Assembly: GCA_903905455.1 (NCBI GenBank)
Contig: CAIVGN010000127.1
Span: 1-64,000 of the forward strand
DNA length: 64,000 nt
From: an uncultured Archangium sp.
Lineage (GTDB): Bacteria > Myxococcota > Myxococcia > Myxococcales > Myxococcaceae
Direction: 5' to 3'
This document shows positions 1 to 8,150 of the stretch, piece by piece. The translations under genes and the position numbers were made by a program. The notes beneath the pieces were generated by a model, which saw only the letters and a program-made list of their open reading frames with translations, did no database searches and had not been told where the DNA came from. Each line of letters begins with the position of its first letter. Position 1 is the first letter of the stretch.

Positions 1-282
1 GCGCGTCTGGCTGTTGGTCGAACCGAGGTGGTACGAGTAGCGGTTACCACGCTCCGGGATGTAGCCGATCTGGTTGAACGCCGACGAGTACGAGTCCTTC
101 TCGGCGAAGTACGACTTCTGGGCCTGGAAGATGCCCTTGAGCCCGGTCTTCGCTTCCGACTGCTTCGACTTCGCCTGGAACTTGATGAAGTTCGGGATGG
201 CGATGGCGGCGAGGATGCCGATGATCGCGACGACGATCATCAGTTCAACGAGGGTGAATCCCTGCCGGTTCGGGGTCTTCAT
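1..282 (-). CDS. pilA: Type IV prepilin PilA (3' end outside window)
   Basis: Major subunit of type IV pili, assembled in the inner membrane and extended for twitching (S) motility. The first 94 residues are visible. A short basic leader ends in Gly before FTLVELMIVVAIIGILAAIA, which is the class III prepilin cleavage site and the hydrophobic assembly helix, with Glu at mature position 5. The following stretch (NFIKFQAKSKQSEAK, then PERGNRY) closely resembles Myxococcus PilA. The start ATG lies at 280-282. The gene reads leftward and is cut by the window edge, so the C-terminal D-region is not seen. A sigma-54 promoter match lies about 55 bases upstream. Family identity is very sure; that it is the major pilin rather than a minor one is inferred. 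Confidence 0.95.
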   Translation of the reverse strand, partial: MKTPNRQGFTLVELMIVVAIIGILAAIAIPNFIKFQAKSKQSEAKTGLKGIFQAQKSYFAEKDSYSSAFNQIGYIPERGNRYSYHLGSTNSQTR

Positions 283-334
283 GGGGGGCTCTCTGATTGT
301 GGGGGTATGGTAATCCTGCAACCAAGCTACCCCA

Positions 335-350
335 AGCAAGAGTGGGACCA
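335..350 (-). promoter_or_regulatory. Sigma-54 (-24/-12) promoter of pilA
   Basis: Read on the minus strand, TGGTCC, five bases, then TTGCT gives GG and GC dinucleotides at the exact -24/-12 spacing of RpoN promoters (consensus TGGCAC-N5-TTGCW). It lies 53-68 bases upstream of the pilA ATG and predicts a leader of roughly 40 nt. Myxococcus pilA is known to use RpoN with the PilS/PilR two-component system, so context and motif agree. Confidence 0.75.
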
Positions 351-424
351 GTACCCGGGAGCCGCCGCAGTTGCTGTCCTTTCAACGATTTGGGGAAAAC
401 AACCCCGCGCGCCTGCCTGAGTCA

Positions 425-455
425 TTTGTCAGCGAGTGACGACAAGTTTTGTCAC
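425..455. promoter_or_regulatory. Cluster of TTGTCA half-sites, possible operator
   Basis: Three half-sites lie in 31 bases: TTTGTCA (425-431), its reverse form TGACGACAA (437-445), and TTTTGTCAC (447-455). The last two form a near-palindrome at 436-455. It sits between the pilA promoter and the truncated SDR, in a spot where a repressor could act on either. The protein that might bind is unknown. Confidence 0.35.
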
Positions 456-972
456 CACGGCGGTATCGCCGGGAGCCCAACGGATCAAACCTCCGCGCAT
501 GTCGAACCTCCAACGGAAGGTCGCGGTCAACCTCACCGGCGTCTTCCTCTGCGCCAAGCACGCCTTCCGCGCGATGAAGGGCAGCGGCGGGGGCACCATC
601 CTCACCATGAGCTCCGTCGCCGGGTTGCAGGGCACGATGATGCTCGGCGGCTACGGGCCCTCGAAGGCGGCGGTGGTGCAGCTGACGCAGACGCTGGCGC
701 TCGAGGGTGCGCGGTTCAACATCCGCAGCAACGCGCTCGCCCCGGTGTGGACGGAGTCGCCCATGGTCGACCAGTTCATCCAGGGCCTGCGCGCCGGCCC
801 CGACGAGGGCCTCAAGCGGCTGACCGCGGACATCCCGCTGGGGCGCCTGGGCAAGGCCGAAGAGGTCGCCGCGGCCGCCGCGTTCCTCGCCTCGGACGAA
901 GCGAGCTTCATCTCCGGTGTCGTTCTCCCGCTCGACGGCGGTCACCTCGCAGGTCGGATCCCCCACGCATGA
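436..972 (+). pseudogene. 5'-truncated short-chain dehydrogenase/reductase
   Basis: The reading frame encodes the second half of a classical SDR: VNLTGVFLCAKHAF, the catalytic Ser region (LTMSSVAG), the YGPSK active-site motif (YxxxK) and the C-terminal LPLDGGH. The N-terminal Rossmann half with the TGxxxGxG NAD(P)-binding motif is absent. Family similarity begins near base 505, and the 20-odd codons before it look unrelated. The GTG at 436 and the ATG at 499 are the possible starts. Without the cofactor motif it is unlikely to be an active SDR, so it is called a decaying fragment. Its stop overlaps the start of the next, intact SDR (ATGA at 969-972), as in a real operon, so the truncation is probably recent. 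Confidence 0.6.
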
Positions 973-1736
973 ACCTCTTTTCCCTGCAGGACCAGGTCGC
1001 CCTCGTCACCGGCGCCAGCCGCGGCATCGGGGAGGCCATCGCGCTGCGGCTGGCCGAGCACGGCGCCGCGGTGGTGCTCGTGGCGCGCAAGCCCGACGCG
1101 CTGCACGCGCTCGCAGCCCGCATCACCGCCAGCGGCGGCCGCGCCCTCGCGTTGCCCGCGCACACCGGCAAGCCCGAAGACGTGAAGGCCGTGGTGGCGA
1201 AGGCCATCGAGCACTTCGGCAAGCTCGACGTGCTGGTCAACAACGCGGCGGCGAACCCCTACTTCGGGCCCATGCTCGGCATCGAGGACGGCGCCTGGGA
1301 CAAGACCTTCGAGGTCAACGTGAAGGGCTACTTCGCGATGCTGCGCGAGGTGGCGGAACACCTGCAGGCGCGCAACGCGCCGGGCTCGCTGATCAACGTG
1401 GCGAGCATCGCCGGGCTCCGGTCGGCGCCGTTCCAGGGCGTGTACGGCATGACCAAGGCGGCGGTGATCTCCATGACCCAGACGCTGGCGCAGGAGCTGG
1501 GCGCCTCGAACATCCGGGTCAACGCCATCGCCCCGGGCCTGGTGGAGACGAAGTTCGCCTCGGCCATCGTCGCCGACGAGGGCCTGCGCCAGCACGTGGT
1601 GGAGCGCACCGCGCTGGGCCGTCACGCGCAGCCCGACGAGATCGCCGGGGCCGCGGTGTTCCTCGCCTCGCAGGCGTCGTCGTACGTCACCGGCCAGGTG
1701 CTCGTCGTCGACGGTGGCACCATCATCACCACCTGA
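969..1736 (+). CDS. SDR family NAD(P)-dependent oxidoreductase
   Basis: Cytoplasmic classical short-chain dehydrogenase of 255 residues, the usual family length. It has the cofactor motif TGASRGIG near residue 14, NNAA in the middle, catalytic Ser (NVASIAG), YGMTK (YxxxK) and a C-terminal VVDGG. The substrate is not evident; beta-ketoacyl reductases and sugar or steroid alcohol dehydrogenases share this pattern. The ATG overlaps the stop of the truncated SDR before it, which points to translational coupling. The two are paralogous (shared KAAV...TQTLA block), so the pair probably arose by duplication. It ends 4 bases before the likely GTG start of polB. Confidence 0.9.
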   Translation: MNLFSLQDQVALVTGASRGIGEAIALRLAEHGAAVVLVARKPDALHALAARITASGGRALALPAHTGKPEDVKAVVAKAIEHFGKLDVLVNNAAANPYFGPMLGIEDGAWDKTFEVNVKGYFAMLREVAEHLQARNAPGSLINVASIAGLRSAPFQGVYGMTKAAVISMTQTLAQELGASNIRVNAIAPGLVETKFASAIVADEGLRQHVVERTALGRHAQPDEIAGAAVFLASQASSYVTGQVLVVDGGTIITT

Positions 1737-1740
1737 GCGC

Positions 1741-4065
1741 GTGGTCCCGACGCCCCCTCAGCTCCGCGAAATCGACGCCTTCCTCCTCTCGGTGGAGTGG
1801 CGGGACACGGGCCGCGGGCTCGAGCTGACGCTCTGGGGCTCCTCGCCCACCGACGGGCCGATCCGCGCCACCCTCACCCGCCAGGAAGCGGTGATGTTCG
1901 TGCCGCGCTACGCCGAGACGCAGTCGGGTCGCCGGGTGCCCCGCGCGCTGCGCACCCGCGAAGGCGCCGACGTGGACGCGCTCTACTTCACCACCCAACG
2001 CGCGCTGCTGCAGGAGCGCGACCGCTTGCGCGCCGAGGGCCCCAGGCCGCTGGAGTCAGACCTCAAGCCGACCAACCGCTTCCTGATGGAGCGCTTCATC
2101 AACGGTGGCGTGCGCCTGCGCGGCACCCCGACCCTCGAAGACGGCGTGCTGCGGCTGCGCGACCCCCACGTGCGCGCGGCCGAGGTGACGCCGCGGCTGC
2201 GCACGCTCTCGCTGGACATCGAGACCGACGGCTGGGACGGACCGGTGCTCTCGCTGGCCCTCGCGGGCGCGGGGCTGGAGCACGTCTTCGTGGCGCGCGA
2301 AGGCGTCGACGCCCCGGGCCTCACCTTCCACCACACCGAGGCCGCGACGCTCGAGGCGATGTTCGCGGCCCTGCGGGCCTTCGACCCGGACGCGCTGCTG
2401 GGGTGGAACGTGGTCGACTTCGATCTCCGGGTGCTCGAGGTGCGCTGCCTCGCCGTGGGCATCCCCTTCTGCATCGGGCGCTGCGGGGAGGCGGCGCGGG
2501 TGCTGGTGGGTGACGCGCAGTCGGTGTCCATCGCCCGGGTGCCGGGCCGCGTGGTGCTCGACGGGGTGGCCACGCTGCGCAACGCCTCGTGGGCCTTCGA
2601 GCGCTACAGCCTCGAGCACGTCTCGCAGAAGCTGCTGGGCCGGGGAAAGAAGCGGGCCTCGGGCGTCGACGCGCTCACCGAGATCCGCCGCATGTACCGC
2701 GACGACCCCACGGCGCTCGCGGCCTACAACCTCGAAGACGCGCGCCTCGCGCTGGAGATCTTCGAGAAGGCCGAGCTGGTCGAGTTCGTCGTCGCGCGCG
2801 CGAAGCTGACCGGGCTGTTGCTCGACCGCCAGGGAGGCTCGGTCGCCGCCTTCGATCACCTCTACCTGCCGCGGCTGCACCGGCGCGGGGTGGTCGCGCC
2901 CGACGTGGGCACCAACCCGCCGATGGCCTCGCCGGGCGGCCACGTGCTCGACAGCGTGCCGGGCCTGTACACCCACGTCGCGTCGTTCGACTTCCGCTCG
3001 CTGTACCCGAGCATCATCCGCACCTTCCAGGTCGACCCGCTGGGCCTGTGGAAGCCAGGCGTCGACCCGGTGCAGGGCTTCGACGGCGCCACCTTCGCCC
3101 GCACCGGCGCCATTCTCCCCGAGCTCATCACCCACCTGCACGACGAGCGCACGAAGGCCCGCGACGCCCACAACGCGACCCTCTCGCAGGCCATCAAGAT
3201 CCTCATGAACTCGTTCTACGGCGTGCTCGGCACCCCGGGCTGCCGCGTGTTCGACCCGCGCCTCGCGTCGTCCATCACCCGCCGCGGCCACGAGATCATC
3301 GAGCGCTCGCGCACCTTCTTCGAGGGCCAGGGCCTGCAGGTGCTCTACGGCGACACCGACTCGCTCTTCGTGCGCCTCGACCCGAAGCTCGACGAGGCCG
3401 CCGCGCTCGCCGAGGGCCAACGCCTCGCCGACGCCATCAACACCTTCTGGCGCGAGCGCATCGCCCAGGAGCACCGCCTCGAGAGCTTCCTCGAGATGCG
3501 CTTCGACGCGCTGTACCTCCGGTTCCTCATGCCCACGGTGCGCGGCTCGGAGAAGGGCTCGAAGAAGAAGTACGCCGGGCTGACCCGAGGCGCCGACGGG
3601 AAGACGCAGCTGGTCATCCGCGGGCTCGAGGCCGTGCGCACCGACTGGACCCCGCTGGCCCGCGAAGCCCAGCGCGAGCTGCTGGGGCGCGTCTTCGCGG
3701 ACCAGCCGTGGGAGGCGTGGCTCCTCGACCTGCGCCAGCGCGTGCTGGGCGGGCAACTCGACGAGCAGCTCGTGTACCGCAAGCGCCTGCGCCGCGACGT
3801 GGGCGACTACGCGGGCGCGGCGCCGCCCCACGTGAGGGCCGCGCGGCTCCAGGCCGAGTCCGAGGAAGGGGACCACGAGCCCGCCGCAGACGTGGAGTAC
3901 CTCATGACCGCGAAGGGTCCCGAGCCGCGCTCACACCTCACCGCGCCCATCGACTACGGGCACTACCTCGACAAGCAGCTCGCCCCGGCCGTGGACGTGG
4001 TGCTCGGGCTGCTGGGCACCTCGTTCCAGCGCATCGCCGGCAGTCAGCTCGAGCTGTTCGACTGA
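1741..4065 (+). CDS. polB: Family B DNA polymerase (Pol II type)
   Basis: DNA polymerase II-like enzyme with proofreading, probably for repair or restart synthesis. The exonuclease domain shows Exo I (LDIETDG, Asp159/Glu161), Exo II (GWNVVDFDL) and Exo III (YNLEDARL). The polymerase domain shows DFRSLYPSII (motif A), KILMNSFYGVLG (motif B) and YGDTDS (motif C, Asp538 and Asp540). Length is 774 residues from the GTG at 1741, close to E. coli Pol II (783). An earlier in-frame ATG at 1714 lies inside the upstream SDR and is less likely. All catalytic acids are present. Its 3' end overlaps the opposing pentapeptide gene by 22 bases. Confidence 0.93.
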   Translation: MVPTPPQLREIDAFLLSVEWRDTGRGLELTLWGSSPTDGPIRATLTRQEAVMFVPRYAETQSGRRVPRALRTREGADVDALYFTTQRALLQERDRLRAEGPRPLESDLKPTNRFLMERFINGGVRLRGTPTLEDGVLRLRDPHVRAAEVTPRLRTLSLDIETDGWDGPVLSLALAGAGLEHVFVAREGVDAPGLTFHHTEAATLEAMFAALRAFDPDALLGWNVVDFDLRVLEVRCLAVGIPFCIGRCGEAARVLVGDAQSVSIARVPGRVVLDGVATLRNASWAFERYSLEHVSQKLLGRGKKRASGVDALTEIRRMYRDDPTALAAYNLEDARLALEIFEKAELVEFVVARAKLTGLLLDRQGGSVAAFDHLYLPRLHRRGVVAPDVGTNPPMASPGGHVLDSVPGLYTHVASFDFRSLYPSIIRTFQVDPLGLWKPGVDPVQGFDGATFARTGAILPELITHLHDERTKARDAHNATLSQAIKILMNSFYGVLGTPGCRVFDPRLASSITRRGHEIIERSRTFFEGQGLQVLYGDTDSLFVRLDPKLDEAAALAEGQRLADAINTFWRERIAQEHRLESFLEMRFDALYLRFLMPTVRGSEKGSKKKYAGLTRGADGKTQLVIRGLEAVRTDWTPLAREAQRELLGRVFADQPWEAWLLDLRQRVLGGQLDEQLVYRKRLRRDVGDYAGAAPPHVRAARLQAESEEGDHEPAADVEYLMTAKGPEPRSHLTAPIDYGHYLDKQLAPAVDVVLGLLGTSFQRIAGSQLELFD

Positions 4066-4751
4066 GGCCGCACCTGCGTGCCGCGCTCCCGGGCCAGGGG
4101 CTCGGCCTTGCGCGCGCGCTTCTTCTTCGCCGTGGGCCGCTCGCCCTCGCCCGACGCGCCCTCGACGCGCAGCCCCAGCGCCAGGGCCAGCGCGATGGTG
4201 GTCTCCACGGGCACCCAGGTGTCCTTGAGCTTGTTGCGCGAAGGCTCGAAGAAGAGCCCGGTGCTCGAGCGGAAGTCGGCCCGGCTCAGGTCGCAGCCGC
4301 GCAGCGTGGCGCCGTCGAAGCGTGAGCTCTCGAACTCCGCGTCGCACAGCTCCACGTCGATGAAGTTCGACTCCTGCAGGTCGCAGCGTCGAAACGGCGT
4401 GCAGTGCAGGCTCGCGCCGACGAACGAGCCGTAGCGCAGGTTGCAGTCTTCGAACACCAGCTCCGGGGAGTGCCCGGCCTGGCTCCAGTCGACGCCCATC
4501 AGCTTGCAGCCCACGAAGCGCACCCCGCGCAGCTGCGCGCGCACCCACTGCGAGCGCGTCAGCTCGCAGCCCTCGAACACGCAGTCCTCGAACAGGCAGC
4601 CCTCCCAGCGGCTGCCGGCGAGCTTGCAGTTGCGAAAGGTGCAGGCGCTGAACTCGGTGCCGTCGACCTCCAGCGCGTCGAGCGCGAAGTCCGCGAAGAG
4701 CGTGTCGTGGAAGTACGGCTGCGACGCGAAGGGGTGCGACGAACTCGGCAT
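4044..4751 (-). CDS. Pentapeptide-repeat protein (Qnr/McbG-like fold)
   Basis: A protein of 235 residues made largely of A(D/N)LXX-type pentapeptides (for example CTFRN CKLAG SRWEG CLFED CVFEG), forming a right-handed quadrilateral beta-helix. Residues about 25-185 carry the repeats. The C-terminal tail is Lys/Arg-rich (KKKRARK). There is no signal peptide, so it is cytoplasmic. The spacing of a short first and longer second solenoid with a terminal helix resembles Qnr/McbG proteins, which mimic DNA and protect gyrase, but the sequence does not prove that role. The start was set at ATG 4751 because upstream codons lack repeats. Confidence 0.8.
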   Translation of the reverse strand: MPSSSHPFASQPYFHDTLFADFALDALEVDGTEFSACTFRNCKLAGSRWEGCLFEDCVFEGCELTRSQWVRAQLRGVRFVGCKLMGVDWSQAGHSPELVFEDCNLRYGSFVGASLHCTPFRRCDLQESNFIDVELCDAEFESSRFDGATLRGCDLSRADFRSSTGLFFEPSRNKLKDTWVPVETTIALALALGLRVEGASGEGERPTAKKKRARKAEPLARERGTQVRPQSNSSS

Positions 4752-4883
4752 GGCGCCTTCTGTCACAGCTCGGAAACAGCGCCACCGCGGGCCGCCTCGC
4801 CGGAAGTCTGGGTTGACTTCACGGCCCCGGCGGCTGATGGACGGGAACACGTAACGCCGTGCGTTACAGCCAAGGAAGAACTC

Positions 4884-6410
4884 GTGTCACTCCCGTCCCT
4901 GCTCGTCACCGGCGCCTCTGGGTTCATCGGCCGCCACGTGGTGGCCGCGCTGCAGCGCACCTACCGCATCCACGCGCTGGCCCGCCGCACCCCCACCGAG
5001 GCGCGCGCCCCTGAAGGCACCAACATCACCTGGCACCAGGTCGACCTCGGCGACGACAAGTCGATGGACGCGGTGTTCGCCCGCATCACCGAGGCCGGGG
5101 GCGTGGACTTCGTGCTGCACCTCGCCGCCTATTACGACTTCGCGGGCAAGGCCGACCCCGAGTACGACCGCACCAACGTCAAGGGCCTGCGCGCGGTGCT
5201 CGAGCGCTGCCGGGCGCTCAAGCCCAAGCACTTCTTGTTCGCCAGCTCGCTGGCCGCCTGCAGCTTTCCCCCGCCGGGTACGGTGCTCAGCGAGCGCAGC
5301 CCGGTGGACGGCACGCACCCCTATGCCCGCTCGAAGCGCGCCGGCGAAGAGATGCTCGCCGAGTTCGCCGGCGACTTCCCGTCGCTGATCATCCGCCTCG
5401 GGGCCGTGTACTCGGACTGGTGCGAATTCACCCCGCTCTACACGCTGATGCGCACGTGGTTCTCGAGCTCGTGGCGCCAGAAGATCCTCGCGGGCCAGGG
5501 CACGGCCGCGCTCCCGTACATTCACGTGCGTGACGTGGTGGCCTTCTTCGCGCGGGTGCTCGAGCGCTCGGCCGCCCTGGGCAACGGCGAGGTGCTCATC
5601 GCCAGCCCCGACCAGGCCGCCTCGCACCGGCAGCTCTTCGAGGCCGCGATGGAGTCCTTCGCGGGCACGGCGCCCGAGCCGTTCCTCATGCCCAGGCTCC
5701 TCATCCGGCCGGGCCTCCATGGCCTGGGGCTGCTCGGCCTGCTGCTCGGCGAGGCCCCCTTCGAACAGCCGTGGATGGCGGACTACGTCGACCGCGCCAT
5801 GCCCGTCGACGCCAGCCAGACGCGGCAACGGCTCGGGTGGGAACCCAGCCCCCGCTTCGGCGTGCTGCGGCGCATGCCCTTCCTGGTGGAGAACCAGAAG
5901 ACCCAGTCGCAGGAATGGAACCGGCGCAACGTCGCGGCCATGAAGCAGGTGCAGCTGCCCAACCACCTGCACGTGTTCCACCTCATCGAGGAACACGAGC
6001 CCGAGCTGGTGCGCGAGTCCGTCGAGCTGTGCACCTCCCCCGAGACGCGCGCCCGGTTCCCCAACTACCAGGAGCTGTCGCGGGAAGAGCTCACCCTCTC
6101 GGCGCAGCAGACCTTCGCGCACCTCAAGAACGCCATCCGCACCCGCGAGAAGGCGCTCTTCCAGACGCACTGCGAGGCCCTCGCCGCGCGGCGCCACGCG
6201 AAGGGCTTCTCGGTCGGCGAGGTCGTCGACATCAACGAGGCCAAGCGCGACGCCTGCCTGCGCCTGCTGCTCAAGGACCCGCGGGCCCGGGGCCTCGAGG
6301 CGCCGCTGATCGAGGCGATCAACGGCACCTTCCGCATGGGCATCGACCAGATCCACGACAGCTTCGAGGCGCTCTCCGGCGGCTTCGTGCCCGTCGAGCC
6401 TCCGGGGTAG
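4884..6410 (+). CDS. Extended SDR (NAD-dependent epimerase/dehydratase) with extra C-terminal domain
   Basis: The N-terminal 330 residues are an atypical/extended SDR: TGASGFIG nucleotide-binding motif, HLAAYYD, a catalytic Ser/Thr stretch (FASSLAAC) and YARSK (YxxxK). Residues about 340-508 form an additional, mostly helical region with no motif I recognise, rich in charged residues. The GTG at 4884 is preceded by AAGGAAG at good spacing. Substrates of such enzymes range from nucleotide sugars to 3-keto-lipids; an extended SDR acts as ceramide reductase in Caulobacter, so a link to the lipid operon 12 kb away is conceivable but unproven. It is a single gene flanked by different transcription units. 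Confidence 0.85.
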   Translation: MSLPSLLVTGASGFIGRHVVAALQRTYRIHALARRTPTEARAPEGTNITWHQVDLGDDKSMDAVFARITEAGGVDFVLHLAAYYDFAGKADPEYDRTNVKGLRAVLERCRALKPKHFLFASSLAACSFPPPGTVLSERSPVDGTHPYARSKRAGEEMLAEFAGDFPSLIIRLGAVYSDWCEFTPLYTLMRTWFSSSWRQKILAGQGTAALPYIHVRDVVAFFARVLERSAALGNGEVLIASPDQAASHRQLFEAAMESFAGTAPEPFLMPRLLIRPGLHGLGLLGLLLGEAPFEQPWMADYVDRAMPVDASQTRQRLGWEPSPRFGVLRRMPFLVENQKTQSQEWNRRNVAAMKQVQLPNHLHVFHLIEEHEPELVRESVELCTSPETRARFPNYQELSREELTLSAQQTFAHLKNAIRTREKALFQTHCEALAARRHAKGFSVGEVVDINEAKRDACLRLLLKDPRARGLEAPLIEAINGTFRMGIDQIHDSFEALSGGFVPVEPPG

Positions 6411-6468
6411 GCTCGCGCGCCGTCGTCATCGCGCCACGAAGCGCCTGAAAGGCGCGTAGGTTCCGCCC

Positions 6469-6975
6469 ATGGATCTCCCCGCGCTCAAGAAGAAGTACGG
6501 CAAGGCCGTCGCGAAGATGGACGTCGCGGCGCCCGTCGATCTCGAGTTCATGTTCCACGCGGGCGTGATCGAGCTGAAGACGATCGACGACAAGAAGGCG
6601 CGGCTCGCCGACGAGCGCGGGGTCTACGTGGCGGGGGACGTGACCTGCGACTCGCTCACGCTCGAGGGCCAGGCGCTCTTCGTCGCCGGCAACGTGACGG
6701 TGAAGACGCTGCGCCTCGAGGGCACCGTGGTGGTGATGGGGGACCTCACCGCCAACGAGGTGCGCGGCACCGGCGAGCCCTTCACCCTCACCGTGATGGG
6801 CAAGAGCACCATCAGCCTCGCGGTGATGGAGCACGAGTACATCATGCAGTTCCTCGGCACCGGCCACGTGAAGCGGCTCATCGACACCGAGGGCGGCGCC
6901 GACGAGCTCGTCGAGCTGTGGCAGGAGGCCGGCAGCAAGGTCACCGTCCAGAACGCCTCCGACGAAGAGGAGTGA
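6469..6975 (+). CDS. Conserved hypothetical, beta-solenoid-like protein
   Basis: A 168-residue soluble protein. Residues 45-105 are built of repeating hydrophobic beta-strand units of about 20 residues (VYVAGDVTCDSLTLEG, LFVAGNVTVKTLRLEG, VVVMGDLTANEV), a pattern seen in beta-solenoids and bactofilin-like polymers. The N-terminus is basic and helical and the C-terminus acidic (ASDEEE). No signal peptide and no catalytic motif. The gene ends 7 bases before the diguanylate cyclase gene, so the two are probably co-transcribed. Function is not assigned. Confidence 0.75.
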   Translation: MDLPALKKKYGKAVAKMDVAAPVDLEFMFHAGVIELKTIDDKKARLADERGVYVAGDVTCDSLTLEGQALFVAGNVTVKTLRLEGTVVVMGDLTANEVRGTGEPFTLTVMGKSTISLAVMEHEYIMQFLGTGHVKRLIDTEGGADELVELWQEAGSKVTVQNASDEEE

Positions 6976-6982
6976 AGAGAGC

Positions 6983-8146
6983 GTGGACCCGTCCACCCCG
7001 GCCGACGTCGAGCGACTCGAGCGTGAGAACGCGACGCTCCGCCACGCCGTCGGGCTGCTCCACGAGGTCAGCAAGCTGCTCCACCGCTCGCTGGAGTTCG
7101 AGGCCGCCTGCTACGCGGTGCTCACCGGCGTCACTGCCGGCGTGGGCCTGGGCTTCAACCGCGCGATGCTCTTCCTCGCCAGCCGCAGCGACCGCGCCTT
7201 CCTCGAGGGCAAGATGGCCGTGGGGCCCGCCGACGAGGCCGAGGCCGATCGCGTCTGGCGGCAGATCGAAGCGGGTGATGCCGACCTCCACACGCTCTAC
7301 GAGGCCGGCCTCGCCGCCCGCAGCGCGCACGCGTCCATCGACCGCCAGGTGCGCTCCATTCGCGTGCCCGTCGGCGGGGACTCCCTGGTGGCCCGCGCGC
7401 TGCGCGAGGGCACCGTGGTGCGCGGCGAGCCGGGCGGGGACGACCACGAGGGCCTGCTCGATCTCTCGACGGGCATCGCCGCGCCGCTGACCGCCGCCGG
7501 GGGCATCGCCGGGGTGCTCTACGCCGACAACCGCTTCACCGGCCGCCCCTGTGGCCCGGTCATCGAGCACGTCTTCTCGCTCGTCGCCGACCAGGCCGGC
7601 CGCGCCGTGGAGAACGCCCGGCGCTTCGAACGGGAGGCCCGCGCCGCGCGCACCGACGCGCTCACCGGCCTGGGTCACCACGGCGCGTTGATGGAGCGGC
7701 TCGCCGAGGAGCTCATCACCGCGCGAGAAGGCGCCCGGCCCCTCTCGCTGGTGATGCTCGATCTCGACAACTTCAAGAGCGTCAACGATCGCCTCGGCCA
7801 CCTCGCAGGCGACGCGCTGCTCGCCGGCCTCGCCCAACGCCTGCGCGCGCAGCTGCGCGGCGGGGAAGGCGCCTACCGCTACGGCGGCGAGGAGTTCGCG
7901 CTGGTGCTCCCCGGCGCCGAGGCCACCACCGCCGAGGCGGTCGCCGAGCGGGTGCGCCGGGCCATCGCCGACGAGACCTTCGCCGTCTCGCAAGAACACT
8001 CGCTGCGCGTGACCTGCAGCCTGGGGGTGGTGACGCTGGTGCCCGGCATGGGCGTGCTCGCGCTCGTCGACGCGGCCGACCAGGCGCTGCTCGAGGCGAA
8101 GTCGAACGGGAAGAACCGCGTGGTGCGCGCCCACCCCGGGGCCTGA
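6983..8146 (+). CDS. GAF-GGDEF diguanylate cyclase
   Basis: Makes cyclic di-GMP from GTP. A short N-terminal coiled coil (VERLERENATLRHAV) leads into a GAF sensor domain at about residues 25-205 and a GGDEF domain at 220-387. The active-site loop is GGEEF (301-305), which is catalytically competent. MLDLDNFKSVND and LTGLGHHGAL are typical. The inhibitory I-site (RxxD) is degenerate: RGGE at 292-295, so product feedback may be weak. No transmembrane segment, hence cytosolic. Start is GTG at 6983. It faces the convergent histidine kinase gene with only 4 bases between stops. c-di-GMP could be read by the PilZ protein encoded at 31.95 kb. Confidence 0.92.
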   Translation: MDPSTPADVERLERENATLRHAVGLLHEVSKLLHRSLEFEAACYAVLTGVTAGVGLGFNRAMLFLASRSDRAFLEGKMAVGPADEAEADRVWRQIEAGDADLHTLYEAGLAARSAHASIDRQVRSIRVPVGGDSLVARALREGTVVRGEPGGDDHEGLLDLSTGIAAPLTAAGGIAGVLYADNRFTGRPCGPVIEHVFSLVADQAGRAVENARRFEREARAARTDALTGLGHHGALMERLAEELITAREGARPLSLVMLDLDNFKSVNDRLGHLAGDALLAGLAQRLRAQLRGGEGAYRYGGEEFALVLPGAEATTAEAVAERVRRAIADETFAVSQEHSLRVTCSLGVVTLVPGMGVLALVDAADQALLEAKSNGKNRVVRAHPGA

Positions 8147-8150
8147 GACT

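Noticed and set aside
28-420. Forward open frames across the pilA region
   Set aside because: They run antisense to the clear PilA gene and are shadows of its biased codons.
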